From: an uncultured Mycoplasmatota bacterium
Lineage (GTDB): Bacteria; Bacillota_I; Bacilli_A; RF39; UBA660
Assembly: GCA_900546715.1 (NCBI GenBank)
Contig: UREA01000011.1
Location: forward strand, 1 to 43,326
Reading direction: 5' to 3'
DNA: 43,326 nucleotides
Shown: piece after piece, positions 24,887-33,928 of the stretch
How the letters are laid out: each line of letters starts with the position of its first letter
Position numbering within the stretch: the stretch's first letter is position 1
Made by a program: the position numbers and the translations under genes
Notes under the pieces: model-generated
What the model saw: the letters and a program-made list of their open reading frames with translations, nothing else
Database searches by the model: none
Told to the model about the DNA's origin: nothing

Positions 24887-24920
24887 AAAAAGCACAAGTT
24901 TTATGAAGCTTGTACTTTTT
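24887..24920 (-). terminator. Terminator of the AI-2E gene
   Basis: Minus-strand arms AAAAAGTACAAG (24909-24920) and CTTGTGCTTTTT (24887-24898) pair at 11 of 12 positions. The T-run overlaps the end of the gene. Confidence 0.75.
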
Positions 24921-26037
24921 TGTTAGATTTATTTTTTTCTTCTAAACGATATTTAACATTGGTTGCTAAAATACTATAAATAATTGAACAAATTGGAACA
25001 CTTAAAAGCATACCTAGTACTCCATTTATACTTGCTCCAATTGTAACTGCAACAAGTACCCAAATTCCTGGAAGGCCAACTGATTTACCAACTACTTTTG
25101 GATAAATTAAGTTACCTTCAAGTTGTTGGAGAATAATTATAAACATAACAAATATTATTGCTTGAAGTGGGCTTATCATAAATATTAGGAAAGCTCCAAA
25201 AATTGTGCCGATAAATGCTCCGAAGACAGGAATTAAAGCTGTAAAACCAACTAAAACGGAAATAGTTGATGCATATGGAAGACGAAGTAAAACCATACCA
25301 ATAAAACAAAGTATGCCAATAATTATTGCTTCCATACATTGACCACTCACAAAACTAGAAAATACTTTATTAGATAAATGAGCTATATCTTTTATTTTAT
25401 TTACTCTTTTTTTAGGTAAATATGCATCCATTACTTTATTAAATTGATTAGCTATTTTTTCTTTTTGAGCTAGAAAATAAATCGCAAAAACAAAACCAAT
25501 TGTTACATTAACAAAAGCACTAACAACATTCGAAGCAATGCCTAAAGTGGCATCTATTAATTGATTAGAATTGTTTTTAATATATTCAGCAAGACTGGTA
25601 CCAAGTGAATCTAGTACTGCTTTAACTTCATTAATAACATCAGCATCAATACCCCAATTATTAAGGAGATTTTGAAGACTTCTGCTATAAACGGGAATGC
25701 TATCCGCAAATAAAGATATTGTATTTTGTAAATTTGGAATAATTAGAAATAATAAGAAAACTATGAAACCTAGTACTATAGCTATAGATATAAGTAAACT
25801 TATTGGTCTTTTAACTTTAGTGCTAGCCTTCCATTTACCGAACCATTTAGTTTCAATAGAATTCATTAAGACATTTAAGACAAAAGCTATAGCTAGACCA
25901 ATGATAAATGGCATAAATATTTTTATTATAAATTTAATGAAAGACCATATTTCAGAAATATAAATAAAAGCAAAAATTAGAACTACAGCTAAAACAATTA
26001 GCTTTTTAATATCTTTGATATTTATTGTTTTCATCAA
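24901..26037 (-). CDS. AI-2E family transporter
   Basis: This 378-residue polytopic membrane protein of the AI-2E/PerM family has about seven or eight helices. Paired N-terminal helices (about 10-58) come first, then a soluble stretch with a helical hairpin (about 95-155). The conserved GFTALIPVFGAFIGTIFGA loop (about 267-285) and EGNLIYPKVVG (about 308) follow. Members are linked to quorum-signal or ion export, and the substrate here is open. The start overlaps the stop of the upstream gene by 4 bp (ATGA), so the two are translationally coupled. Confidence 0.88.
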   Translation of the reverse strand: MMKTINIKDIKKLIVLAVVLIFAFIYISEIWSFIKFIIKIFMPFIIGLAIAFVLNVLMNSIETKWFGKWKASTKVKRPISLLISIAIVLGFIVFLLFLIIPNLQNTISLFADSIPVYSRSLQNLLNNWGIDADVINEVKAVLDSLGTSLAEYIKNNSNQLIDATLGIASNVVSAFVNVTIGFVFAIYFLAQKEKIANQFNKVMDAYLPKKRVNKIKDIAHLSNKVFSSFVSGQCMEAIIIGILCFIGMVLLRLPYASTISVLVGFTALIPVFGAFIGTIFGAFLIFMISPLQAIIFVMFIIILQQLEGNLIYPKVVGKSVGLPGIWVLVAVTIGASINGVLGMLLSVPICSIIYSILATNVKYRLEEKNKSNKKVQAS

Positions 26038-26747
26038 GCAACCTTCCTTTCTAAACTATTTAAAAAATCAATTACATTTTCTACTGTATAAACCGCAAAC
26101 TGAGTTTTATTGTTCATTTCTTTGATAACTATCAATTCATTTTCACTAAAGTCCTCAAAAGTTAATGAATAACCTACACCATCCATACTAGCATTTACTT
26201 TCAAGATGACCTCTGCTTCATGATCATCAACTATTGTTGGATTATCAACTTTTTCTGATGAGTGAATAGTACTAATGATTTCACTCATTGCATTTTGGGT
26301 AATATCTCCATTTACGTAAAGACTTAAGTTTTCATAATCATAAAGCCACATATCACTTAGTTTGTAATCATCAGAACAATAATTACCATTGGCCATATGA
26401 ATTGAAACACGCCTTAAATATTTATCATTAGTTATATCATAATCTATTATGGTTATAGCATTGTTACTATCATAATAATACCTATCATAACATTTTTCGA
26501 GAGTTTCTAAATAACTATTTTTAGCTTCATTTATACTTTCATAACCTAAAGGGGTTATAAATGAAGCCGTCAAGTTGCTATTTAAATCTTCAAAATACAT
26601 AAATCTTTTAATTGGTATTCCATCACCAATCATAAAATCTTCTAAGTATACTTCATTAATAAATGTTTTATTAATTAAAAGCAAAAATGCTAAAGCCATA
26701 AAACCAAAGATTAAAACTAGTTTGATGGCACCGAAAATCCATTTCAT
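26034..26747 (-). CDS. Membrane-anchored extracytoplasmic protein
   Basis: This 237-residue protein has a single signal-anchor helix (about 7-26). The outer domain is acidic and beta-rich, with Asp/Asn/Tyr clusters and four Cys scattered. I recognise no family. It sits between tex and the AI-2E gene in one - strand operon (3 bp after tex, 4-bp overlap with the transporter), so it may be a partner of the transporter. Confidence 0.65.
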   Translation of the reverse strand: MKWIFGAIKLVLIFGFMALAFLLLINKTFINEVYLEDFMIGDGIPIKRFMYFEDLNSNLTASFITPLGYESINEAKNSYLETLEKCYDRYYYDSNNAITIIDYDITNDKYLRRVSIHMANGNYCSDDYKLSDMWLYDYENLSLYVNGDITQNAMSEIISTIHSSEKVDNPTIVDDHEAEVILKVNASMDGVGYSLTFEDFSENELIVIKEMNNKTQFAVYTVENVIDFLNSLERKVA

Positions 26748-26750
26748 ATT

Positions 26751-28892
26751 TTACTCCTCAATTAAAGATAAACTTACTCTTCCCTTATCTTTTTCTATTC
26801 CACATATATGAACATTAATAATATCCCCTACTTTTAAAATTTCACTAGGATGTTTAACAAAATTTTTACTCATTTTAGAAATATGAATTAGGGCATCGTC
26901 ATGAAGGCCAATATCAACGAATGCTCCAAAAGCTGTTACATTACGAACGGTACCTTCAAGTTCCATTCCAAGTTCTAAGTCATCAATTGATAAAACATCA
27001 CTGCGTAGTTGCATTTGTTTTATTTCATCACGTGGGTCAATTACACCATTAACTAAATTATTCTTAATTAAATCCCATTTTTCTTCCGAAATATCGTATT
27101 TATTCATTACTTCATTTTTATTTAAAGCATCGATTTTTTCTTTCATATAATCAGTTCCAACTTTGGCTACATCGATATTGTTATCTTGTAAAATTTTGTT
27201 AACAATCTCGTAATCTTCTGGGTGAATATTGGTTTTATCAAGTGGATTATCTCCATTAAATATCCTTAGGAATCCTGCAGATTGTTCAAAAGCTTTATCA
27301 TTACCTTCAATATTCTCAAGTTCCCTTCTAGATTTAATTACGCCATTAATCTTTCGATAATCTAGAATTTTTTTAATAATACTTTTATTTAAGCCTGAAA
27401 CATAATTTAGAATACTTTCACTAGCATTATTTAAATTAACTCCAACTTTATTAACTACTTTACTTACAACAAAACCTAATTCTTCATCTAGTTCTTTTTG
27501 TTTTAAATCATGTTGATAAAGTCCTACTCCTATTGCTTTAGGATCAATTTTTACAAGTTCTGATAAAGCATCTTGTAATCTTCTTCCAATACTTACAGCA
27601 CTTCTTTGTTCTACTGAATAATCTGGGAATTCGGATTTGGCTAAAGGAGATGCCGAGTAAACACTAGCTCCAGCTTCACTCACTATTACATATTTAACAT
27701 CTAAATTATATTTTTTAATAAGGTTAGCAACAAAAGCTTCACTTTCTCTTGATGCCGTTCCATTACCGATTGCAATAATCTTAACTCCATGCTTCTGCAT
27801 TAAAGCAAGCATAATTTTTTCTGCCATATCAACTTCTTTTTTAGGTTCATGTGGGTATATTACACCAATTTCTAGGACCTCACCAGTTGGAGATAATACC
27901 GCTAGTTTACAACCAGTTCTAAAGGCTGGGTCAAATCCCATTACCACACACCCTTTAATCGGTGGTGTAAGAAGTAAATTTTCCAAATTATTACCAAATT
28001 CATTAATACCAAATTCACTAGCTTTATCATATAATTCTGCTTTGATATCTCGCTCTAAACTAGGTTCTAAAAGTCTCTTCCAAGCATCTTCAATATAGTT
28101 TTCCATATCAGGTATAAGAGGACTTTTCTTATTTCCTATTACTTCATTATGTAAGTATTCTAATACTTTTTTACTATCAACACTTAAACTATAAGTTACG
28201 ACCTTTTCCTTTTCAGCTCTCGCAATAGCTAAAGTTTGATGTGGTTTCATATTCGTAATCTTTTGTTCAAAGTCATAATATATTTCATAGACTTTGTTAG
28301 GATCTTCGGCATTTTTCTTAAGTTTTCCTTTAACTACCCCATTATACCAATAATAATTTCTAATATATTTTCGATACTTTGGTTTATCACTTATCCAGTC
28401 CGCAATAATATATCCAGCGTTCATCATAGCATCATCAACAGTTTTAACTTGATCATTTAAGAATTCTTTAGCTATTTCATCTCTAGTTTTATTAGGAAGT
28501 GTCATGATAATCTTTGCTAAAGGTTCAAGTCCCATTTTAATAGCTTCCGTACCTTTAGTCTTTCTTTTTTCTTTAAATGGTGTATAGATATCTTCTACTT
28601 CACTTAATTTAGTTGCTTCATCTATTGCTTTAACAAGTTCTGGTGTAAGCATTCCTTTTTCATCAATTAATCTTTTAACATCATCTTTCCGGGCTTGTAA
28701 ATTAACTGCATAGTTATATTCGGTTTCGATGAGTCTTAATTCCTCTTCATTTAAATTGCCAGTTACTTCTTTTCTATATCTTGCAATAAAAGGAATAGTT
28801 GCTCCTTCACTAAGCAAATTTATAACAGCCTTGATTTGACTAGGCTTTAAATTAATTTTACTACTTACTTTATTAATTATTTCTTCATTCAT
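26751..28892 (-). CDS. tex: Tex family S1 RNA-binding protein
   Basis: Tex is a conserved nucleic-acid-binding protein that acts with transcription complexes. The 713 residues have the N-terminal helical region (IPFIARYRKEVTGNLNEEEL at about 33), the YqgF-like core (GFDPAFRTGCKLAV at about 318), and helix-hairpin-helix repeats (about 480-560). A C-terminal S1 domain follows (about 637-711: GTVRNVTAFGAFVDIG). The length is normal and all domains are intact. It leads a tex / membrane protein / AI-2E operon. Confidence 0.95.
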   Translation of the reverse strand: MNEEIINKVSSKINLKPSQIKAVINLLSEGATIPFIARYRKEVTGNLNEEELRLIETEYNYAVNLQARKDDVKRLIDEKGMLTPELVKAIDEATKLSEVEDIYTPFKEKRKTKGTEAIKMGLEPLAKIIMTLPNKTRDEIAKEFLNDQVKTVDDAMMNAGYIIADWISDKPKYRKYIRNYYWYNGVVKGKLKKNAEDPNKVYEIYYDFEQKITNMKPHQTLAIARAEKEKVVTYSLSVDSKKVLEYLHNEVIGNKKSPLIPDMENYIEDAWKRLLEPSLERDIKAELYDKASEFGINEFGNNLENLLLTPPIKGCVVMGFDPAFRTGCKLAVLSPTGEVLEIGVIYPHEPKKEVDMAEKIMLALMQKHGVKIIAIGNGTASRESEAFVANLIKKYNLDVKYVIVSEAGASVYSASPLAKSEFPDYSVEQRSAVSIGRRLQDALSELVKIDPKAIGVGLYQHDLKQKELDEELGFVVSKVVNKVGVNLNNASESILNYVSGLNKSIIKKILDYRKINGVIKSRRELENIEGNDKAFEQSAGFLRIFNGDNPLDKTNIHPEDYEIVNKILQDNNIDVAKVGTDYMKEKIDALNKNEVMNKYDISEEKWDLIKNNLVNGVIDPRDEIKQMQLRSDVLSIDDLELGMELEGTVRNVTAFGAFVDIGLHDDALIHISKMSKNFVKHPSEILKVGDIINVHICGIEKDKGRVSLSLIEE

Positions 28893-28970
28893 GTTTATAC
28901 CTCTATTTAATTATAAGAGATTTTTACTATTAAAACAAGAGTTTATAAGCTATAAATAGTAACAAAAACA

Positions 28971-29924
28971 TCAAATAAGCGTTCTTTTTAGAGTTTTTCT
29001 ATGGATTATATCATAATAAAAATTATAGTAGTCTTCAAATCTTGTTAAATACCAATCTTTTATATTTTGGGAAATTGAAGACTTTGTTTGTTCTTCAATT
29101 AAGTCAAATATTTTTCGAATGTTTTCTTCACTTATAACCCACAAAAAATCTGAAAGCATTAAACTAAATTCATCACTACTTTCTCTTTGAAATCTTTCTA
29201 CTAGTTCTTCAATTGATCTTGTTTTATTATCTATATTTAATCCCATGTTTAAAAGTATTGCCCAATCGGTTACAATTCTCGAATTATCATAAATTGGTTG
29301 AAGATTTTTAGATCCATCAAGTTGCTCTACAATGCCCCAATTACTACAATGTCTATCTTCATTACCTAAAAGCATATCAAAAATGAACATTTTTACTAAA
29401 TCATACATAATGCCACTTACTACTGCTTTTTTATTAAACAAATCTTGATAATATATTTCTAATGCATGCCAGATATCTATTAATGAATTATGTTCGGAAA
29501 AATCTTCACCATAAATACATTTTAATAGTTCATCACCTGCGATGTATTTGGCGTTTTTTTCTTTAAAATCTTTAGAAATTACTCCCTTAAATTCACCAAC
29601 AATTGCTAAATCATAAAAAATGCTATCTAATCCCATGTCTTTTGCAATAAAATACGCAATTAATTCATTATATGGATATACTAAATCTTTATTTTTATCT
29701 ACTAAAGAATCAAATTTAAAATAATATCTTTCATTATTATAAATAAAACTAAATACAAATTGTTTATTAACACTTTCTTTTCTTTTTTTGATAATTTTAA
29801 TTTTGTTGTTCTTTTTTAATTTTTTTAAAAATTTATCTATATCTTTCTCATGGCTAACATGTAATATTTCATTTAAATTTAAAAATCCATCAATTCTTTC
29901 CATATTTAAAACAAACACACTCAT
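28971..29924 (-). CDS. HipA-like kinase
   Basis: This 317-residue protein has the HipA C-terminal kinase core: FIFDMLLGNEDRHCSNWG (about 178-195, catalytic DxxxxNxDRH), then LQPIYDNSRI (about 213-222), where Asp binds metal. The N-terminal region has an FSFIYNNERYYFKFDS strand pair with a Lys that could be the ATP-binding one. HipA kinases phosphorylate translation factors and act as toxins or regulators. No HipB-like antitoxin adjoins it; the neighbour is tag, overlapped by 35 bp. The N-terminal ~50 residues lack homology I can see. ATG 29903 is an alternative start. Confidence 0.75.
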   Translation of the reverse strand: MSVFVLNMERIDGFLNLNEILHVSHEKDIDKFLKKLKKNNKIKIIKKRKESVNKQFVFSFIYNNERYYFKFDSLVDKNKDLVYPYNELIAYFIAKDMGLDSIFYDLAIVGEFKGVISKDFKEKNAKYIAGDELLKCIYGEDFSEHNSLIDIWHALEIYYQDLFNKKAVVSGIMYDLVKMFIFDMLLGNEDRHCSNWGIVEQLDGSKNLQPIYDNSRIVTDWAILLNMGLNIDNKTRSIEELVERFQRESSDEFSLMLSDFLWVISEENIRKIFDLIEEQTKSSISQNIKDWYLTRFEDYYNFYYDIIHRKTLKRTLI

Positions 29925-30435
29925 GACTATTAATTACTCCGATAGCTTGTAAATACGAGTAAATTATAGTTGTTCCTACAAATTTCATGCCTTTCTTCTT
30001 TAAAATATTAGATATTTTATCTGATAATTCATTATGAGTTATTTTACTATCTGTGTATAATACTTCATTACCTGTAAATGACCAGATAAAATTAGCAAAT
30101 GAACCATATTCTTTTTGAATAGCTAAAAAAACTCTTGTATTATTTATTGTTGCTTCTATTTTTCTTCTATTTCTAATTATACCCGAATTATTCATTAATT
30201 CATTTATCTTTTCTTCATTATAATTAATTATTTTTTTATAATCAAAATTATCCATTGCTAATCTAAAGTTTTCTCTCTTTTTTAGTATTGTTTCCCAAGA
30301 AAGTCCCGCTTGGAACATTTCTAACATTAATAGTTCATATAATTCATGATCATCATATTTGGGAACTCCCCACTCTAAATCATGATAATCAACATATAAC
30401 TTATTATTTAAATTAACCCAAAAACATCTTTTCAT
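29890..30435 (-). CDS. tag: DNA-3-methyladenine glycosylase I
   Basis: Tag removes 3-methyladenine from alkylated DNA. The 181 residues show RCFWVN at the start, YHDLEWGVP (about 17-25), QAGLSWETIL (about 43-52) and the C-terminal zinc-binding NSHECVCF, with Cys and His placed as in the family (Cys4, His18, His and Cys near 174-178). It starts at ATG inside the stop of the upstream small gene (4-bp overlap). The protein is complete. Confidence 0.93.
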   Translation of the reverse strand: MKRCFWVNLNNKLYVDYHDLEWGVPKYDDHELYELLMLEMFQAGLSWETILKKRENFRLAMDNFDYKKIINYNEEKINELMNNSGIIRNRRKIEATINNTRVFLAIQKEYGSFANFIWSFTGNEVLYTDSKITHNELSDKISNILKKKGMKFVGTTIIYSYLQAIGVINSHECVCFKYGKN

Positions 30436-30665
30436 TTATTTGTCTCCATGTAATATTTTCTCTCTGCTAGAGTGCTTGCTACATAATCAAGTTCATCATA
30501 TTCTTCATCACTCAAATCATCAGCTACTCTATCAACTAATAATAATACTTCATCTAAAGAATTACATTTAGTAGCATCAATATTATATTTTAATAATATA
30601 CTTACCTCATAATCATTAATTAAAATATTTTTTCCATACTTCTTTAATTCATCCATAATAATCAC
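30432..30665 (-). CDS. Small hypothetical protein
   Basis: This 77-residue acidic helical protein has an N-terminal IIMDELKKYGKNILINDYE and a C-terminal DDLSDEEYDELDYVASTLAE run. I recognise no family. GTG 30665 overlaps the upstream TGA (GTGA), giving coupling to the glycosyltransferase; ATG 30656 is an alternative. Its end overlaps the tag start. It lies inside one long - strand operon running from 33826 to 28971. Confidence 0.65.
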   Translation of the reverse strand: MIIMDELKKYGKNILINDYEVSILLKYNIDATKCNSLDEVLLLVDRVADDLSDEEYDELDYVASTLAERKYYMETNK

Positions 30666-31702
30666 TTTTTAAATATAAATTCTCTTTGAATAATAAAATT
30701 AATTACAAATATAATAGCATCTACGATTATTTTAACTAAAGTAGCATTCCATGTTGAAAGTTTCACTAAATAATCAACTGCTATACCTGATACAAACATC
30801 ATTATTATAACAAGAGTAAAATATTTAACTAAAGAATATTTATTCATCTTTTTAAATACTAGTTTAGAATTAATTAAATAATTATAAAGTGATGATATAA
30901 TCCGAGCTAATATAGTAGATATTAATATAGCATTAGCAATATTTTTAATAAAAGAAAGAATTAATGTAAATAGAAGTATATCTACAACAAAACTAGAAAT
31001 TGCCGCTAATATATATTTTATAAATAACTTATAAATCATAATAGAATCTTTAACAGGATTAAAGTGACTTAATTCATTACCATTTATATAAACGGTATCA
31101 ATTTCTTCTTCATATATTTTAATATCTTCATTTTTACAAGTTATTAACATATTAGTTTCATATTCGTATCGTTCACCCAAAACATCTAAAAATTTAGTAG
31201 CTATATCTTTACTCATTGCTCTAAGTCCTGTTTGGGTATCAGTAATTTTTATACCTACAAATATTTTAAACATATTTCTAGTTATTTTATTACCATATTT
31301 ACTTTTAAAAGGAACATTTTTATCATTAAAGTTTCTTGTTCCTAAAACTAAAGATTCTGGATTATTTAGTGATGTCTTAAAACACTTTTCGATATCTTTA
31401 ACACTATGTTGACCATCACAATCAGCTGTAACTATAACTTTGAGATTAGGAAATTCATTTAAAATACAATTAATTCCCGTTTTTAATGCTCTACCTTTAC
31501 CTAAATTTTTATAATGTCTTAAAACTGGGTATTTATTAGATAACTTTTCAAAAAAGTTATCATGTATTTTATCTGAACCATCATTAACAATAACTATATT
31601 TTTAAATTTCTTGCTAAGTTCTTTTAAAAAATCTTGCATTATTGCCTCATCAGGATTATATGATGGAATTAAAATAACTGCATCTTTATTCATTTGAATC
31701 AT
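30662..31702 (-). CDS. GT2 glycosyltransferase fused to GtrA membrane domain
   Basis: This 346-residue protein joins two domains. A GT-A family 2 transferase (about 1-215) has VILIPSYNPDE, IVNDGSD and the metal-binding VTADCDGQ, resembling dolichyl/undecaprenyl-phosphate sugar transferases. A GtrA-like domain (about 225-346) has four helices that flip lipid-linked sugars. Together they would build and move an undecaprenyl-phosphate sugar for cell-envelope glycans. The start overlaps the previous gene by 17 bp. The sugar is not predictable. Confidence 0.9.
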   Translation of the reverse strand: MIQMNKDAVILIPSYNPDEAIMQDFLKELSKKFKNIVIVNDGSDKIHDNFFEKLSNKYPVLRHYKNLGKGRALKTGINCILNEFPNLKVIVTADCDGQHSVKDIEKCFKTSLNNPESLVLGTRNFNDKNVPFKSKYGNKITRNMFKIFVGIKITDTQTGLRAMSKDIATKFLDVLGERYEYETNMLITCKNEDIKIYEEEIDTVYINGNELSHFNPVKDSIMIYKLFIKYILAAISSFVVDILLFTLILSFIKNIANAILISTILARIISSLYNYLINSKLVFKKMNKYSLVKYFTLVIIMMFVSGIAVDYLVKLSTWNATLVKIIVDAIIFVINFIIQREFIFKK

Positions 31703-32795
31703 CCTCTATTGCTTTAATATTTATTAATTTCCAATTTCCCTCATTATCCTTTATAAAATATAGTGTATCATGCATAATATCACTTTGATGTTTGCCAGCA
31801 ACAATCATATCTTTTTCTAAATAAACCTCACACGAAAAGGCATCAAGGCCATATATTACAAAATTTTCTAATCTTTCTACTGGCCAAATAGGATTACCTA
31901 AAGTATGTTTAGATGTAAATGTTATATCAACTCCATGAGCCCAGTTGTAAGCTAAATCATATACACTTGTTCCTTCAATCATTGCTTCTGTTACTGTACC
32001 AAGACCATACCACGGCCCCGTTAAATCACGAGTTAAGAATAAATGCCAATTATGAGCCAACTTTATAATATCAAAATTTATATCAATATACTCTTTTGCT
32101 TCTTCTAAAGTTTCTACATGAATAAAATAATCCTCATTTTGATAAACAAAATTATTTTCTTTGACTTCCACTTCATTACCTAAAAAATCTTTAAAGGTTA
32201 TTTCTTTTTCACTATTTAAATCATTTATTTCATAAGTTGAAAGTTTTGGCATTGAATCATTATAATACATAAAATCTAAATCCGCAAAGTTTTCTTCGCG
32301 ACTTGATGCATCCATTGCTTCACCATCAACTAAAACTTGCCAGTTACTTGGTATAATTACATCATAATAGAATAATCCTCTAGCTAAATTAGGTGTAATA
32401 TCTGTTACTTCTCTAATTTGATAGCTAAATAAACCTAATTTAGTTTTAGTATCAACAACTTTACTACTAATAGTAAAAATCAACCGATCATTTAAATAAA
32501 TATCATAAGTATCATCATCTACTTTTTCATAAACAAAATCATCACTTTTAGTTATTTTTTTATAAGTATCTAGTAAATCACTAGATAGATTATTATCTTC
32601 CAGATAACTTATTAATTCTTCGTCACTTAAATCATGAATAGTATTTTTTAAAAAATTATTCATTTGATGGTCTTCATAACTCACTAAAGTTACAAAGATA
32701 TAGATTAGAAATACTATAGCAAGTACTCCTAAAACACCGGTATATATTAACAAACTTTTTTTAAAATTATTTTTTCTTCTATTAATTCTTCTCAT
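31686..32795 (-). CDS. Membrane-anchored envelope protein, unknown
   Basis: This 369-residue protein starts at ATG 32795, which has AAAGGAAT upstream; the longer frame from 32834 would overlap the previous gene. A Lys/Arg-rich start (MRRINRRKNNFKK) and a signal anchor (about 14-39) precede a ~330-residue outer domain with regular beta strands. I recognise no family. It sits between a phosphodiester glycosidase and the GT2-GtrA gene, so a role in the same surface glycan is likely, though nothing in the sequence proves it. Confidence 0.7.
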   Translation of the reverse strand: MRRINRRKNNFKKSLLIYTGVLGVLAIVFLIYIFVTLVSYEDHQMNNFLKNTIHDLSDEELISYLEDNNLSSDLLDTYKKITKSDDFVYEKVDDDTYDIYLNDRLIFTISSKVVDTKTKLGLFSYQIREVTDITPNLARGLFYYDVIIPSNWQVLVDGEAMDASSREENFADLDFMYYNDSMPKLSTYEINDLNSEKEITFKDFLGNEVEVKENNFVYQNEDYFIHVETLEEAKEYIDINFDIIKLAHNWHLFLTRDLTGPWYGLGTVTEAMIEGTSVYDLAYNWAHGVDITFTSKHTLGNPIWPVERLENFVIYGLDAFSCEVYLEKDMIVAGKHQSDIMHDTLYFIKDNEGNWKLINIKAIEDDSNE

Positions 32796-32797
32796 AA

Positions 32798-33826
32798 TTA
32801 TTCCTTTACTACAAATGCGGTTGGTAATCGCCATGAAGAATTGGAGTAATAAAACGTTACACTAGTCATCAAATACTTTCCATTATAATACATGGTTGAA
32901 GAACTACCACCATCAATATTTGCGGCATTAACAGCTCCATATTCGCTCATTACTTCAATTAAATCAGCAGCAGTTGCACCCAGATGTCCATTTTTACCAC
33001 GACCATCAGTTACTAAAAATAATACTGAACCATCTTCTCTTTGACCAATAGCAGTTCTTGGATTTGCTCCACTACCCATACCATTTAATTCTCTTTTTTC
33101 GCCATTAATAATTAGTTTTACAAAATGGTTATTAGCATCACTCGCCTCTTCTTGGAAAGATACCGCATCCCGAATTCCTTCAGTTTCTATTAAATTTTCA
33201 ATTTCACTTCTATTCATATTACTTATATCAATAATTCTTAAAATATTTTCATTATCAAAACCAATTAAATGAAGTCCTGTAGCTCCAAGTGACATATCCT
33301 CTATTTCGCCATTACTAACAGTTACTCCAAGTGGTCTTCCCCCTTTATTAGCATCACTGTAATAAAGTCCGCCATTAATACCAGCGATAGCTCCAGATTC
33401 GGTAACTAATTTATCTAATTCTTTACCATATTCTCCCCATGGATAAGTTGTTGCTAAACTTATTTTCGATGGATCATTTATAACCATCATTGTACCTTCA
33501 TAATTATTACCACTAACTTTATATATTTCAATTAATTCTTTATTCGAAGTCCCACCAACATTAATTAAATTACCATCAACTTCACTATCCATCTCTTTCA
33601 ATGAATTTTTATTGACAATCTCTTGAATATCTTCATCACTCATAAAAACATTTGCCAAAAACTTTAGTTGACCAGTCTCTAAGATAGTTGTTACAAATAA
33701 TTCCTGAGCACTTTTTGATGGCCCATGACAAATAAAATAAATTGTTAATATTAAAGTTAAAACAATAATTAATAATGTAATACCTATGAAGCTAAATGTT
33801 TTTCCTACTATTTTTACTACTTTCAT
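32798..33826 (-). CDS. Phosphodiester glycosidase (NAGPA-like)
   Basis: This 342-residue protein has a signal anchor (about 10-32) and an outer NAGPA domain. AGINGGLYY (about 149), GSGANPRTAIGQ (about 255), FLVTDGRG (about 273) and NIDGGSSSTMYYNGKY (about 303) are the catalytic-domain motifs. The family cleaves GlcNAc- or similar phosphodiesters, and bacterial members act on extracellular glycans. Start ATG 33826 is chosen for the GGAGCGG site; ATG 33844 is also in frame. It is the first gene of the long operon. Confidence 0.88.
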   Translation of the reverse strand: MKVVKIVGKTFSFIGITLLIIVLTLILTIYFICHGPSKSAQELFVTTILETGQLKFLANVFMSDEDIQEIVNKNSLKEMDSEVDGNLINVGGTSNKELIEIYKVSGNNYEGTMMVINDPSKISLATTYPWGEYGKELDKLVTESGAIAGINGGLYYSDANKGGRPLGVTVSNGEIEDMSLGATGLHLIGFDNENILRIIDISNMNRSEIENLIETEGIRDAVSFQEEASDANNHFVKLIINGEKRELNGMGSGANPRTAIGQREDGSVLFLVTDGRGKNGHLGATAADLIEVMSEYGAVNAANIDGGSSSTMYYNGKYLMTSVTFYYSNSSWRLPTAFVVKE

Positions 33827-33928
33827 AATACCGCTCCATTTCAAACTAACATTAATATACCATAAAAAGTTTTTTAAATAAAGGGTTTTACTACACTTTA
33901 ATTCATGTTATAATGATTTTGTGATAAT

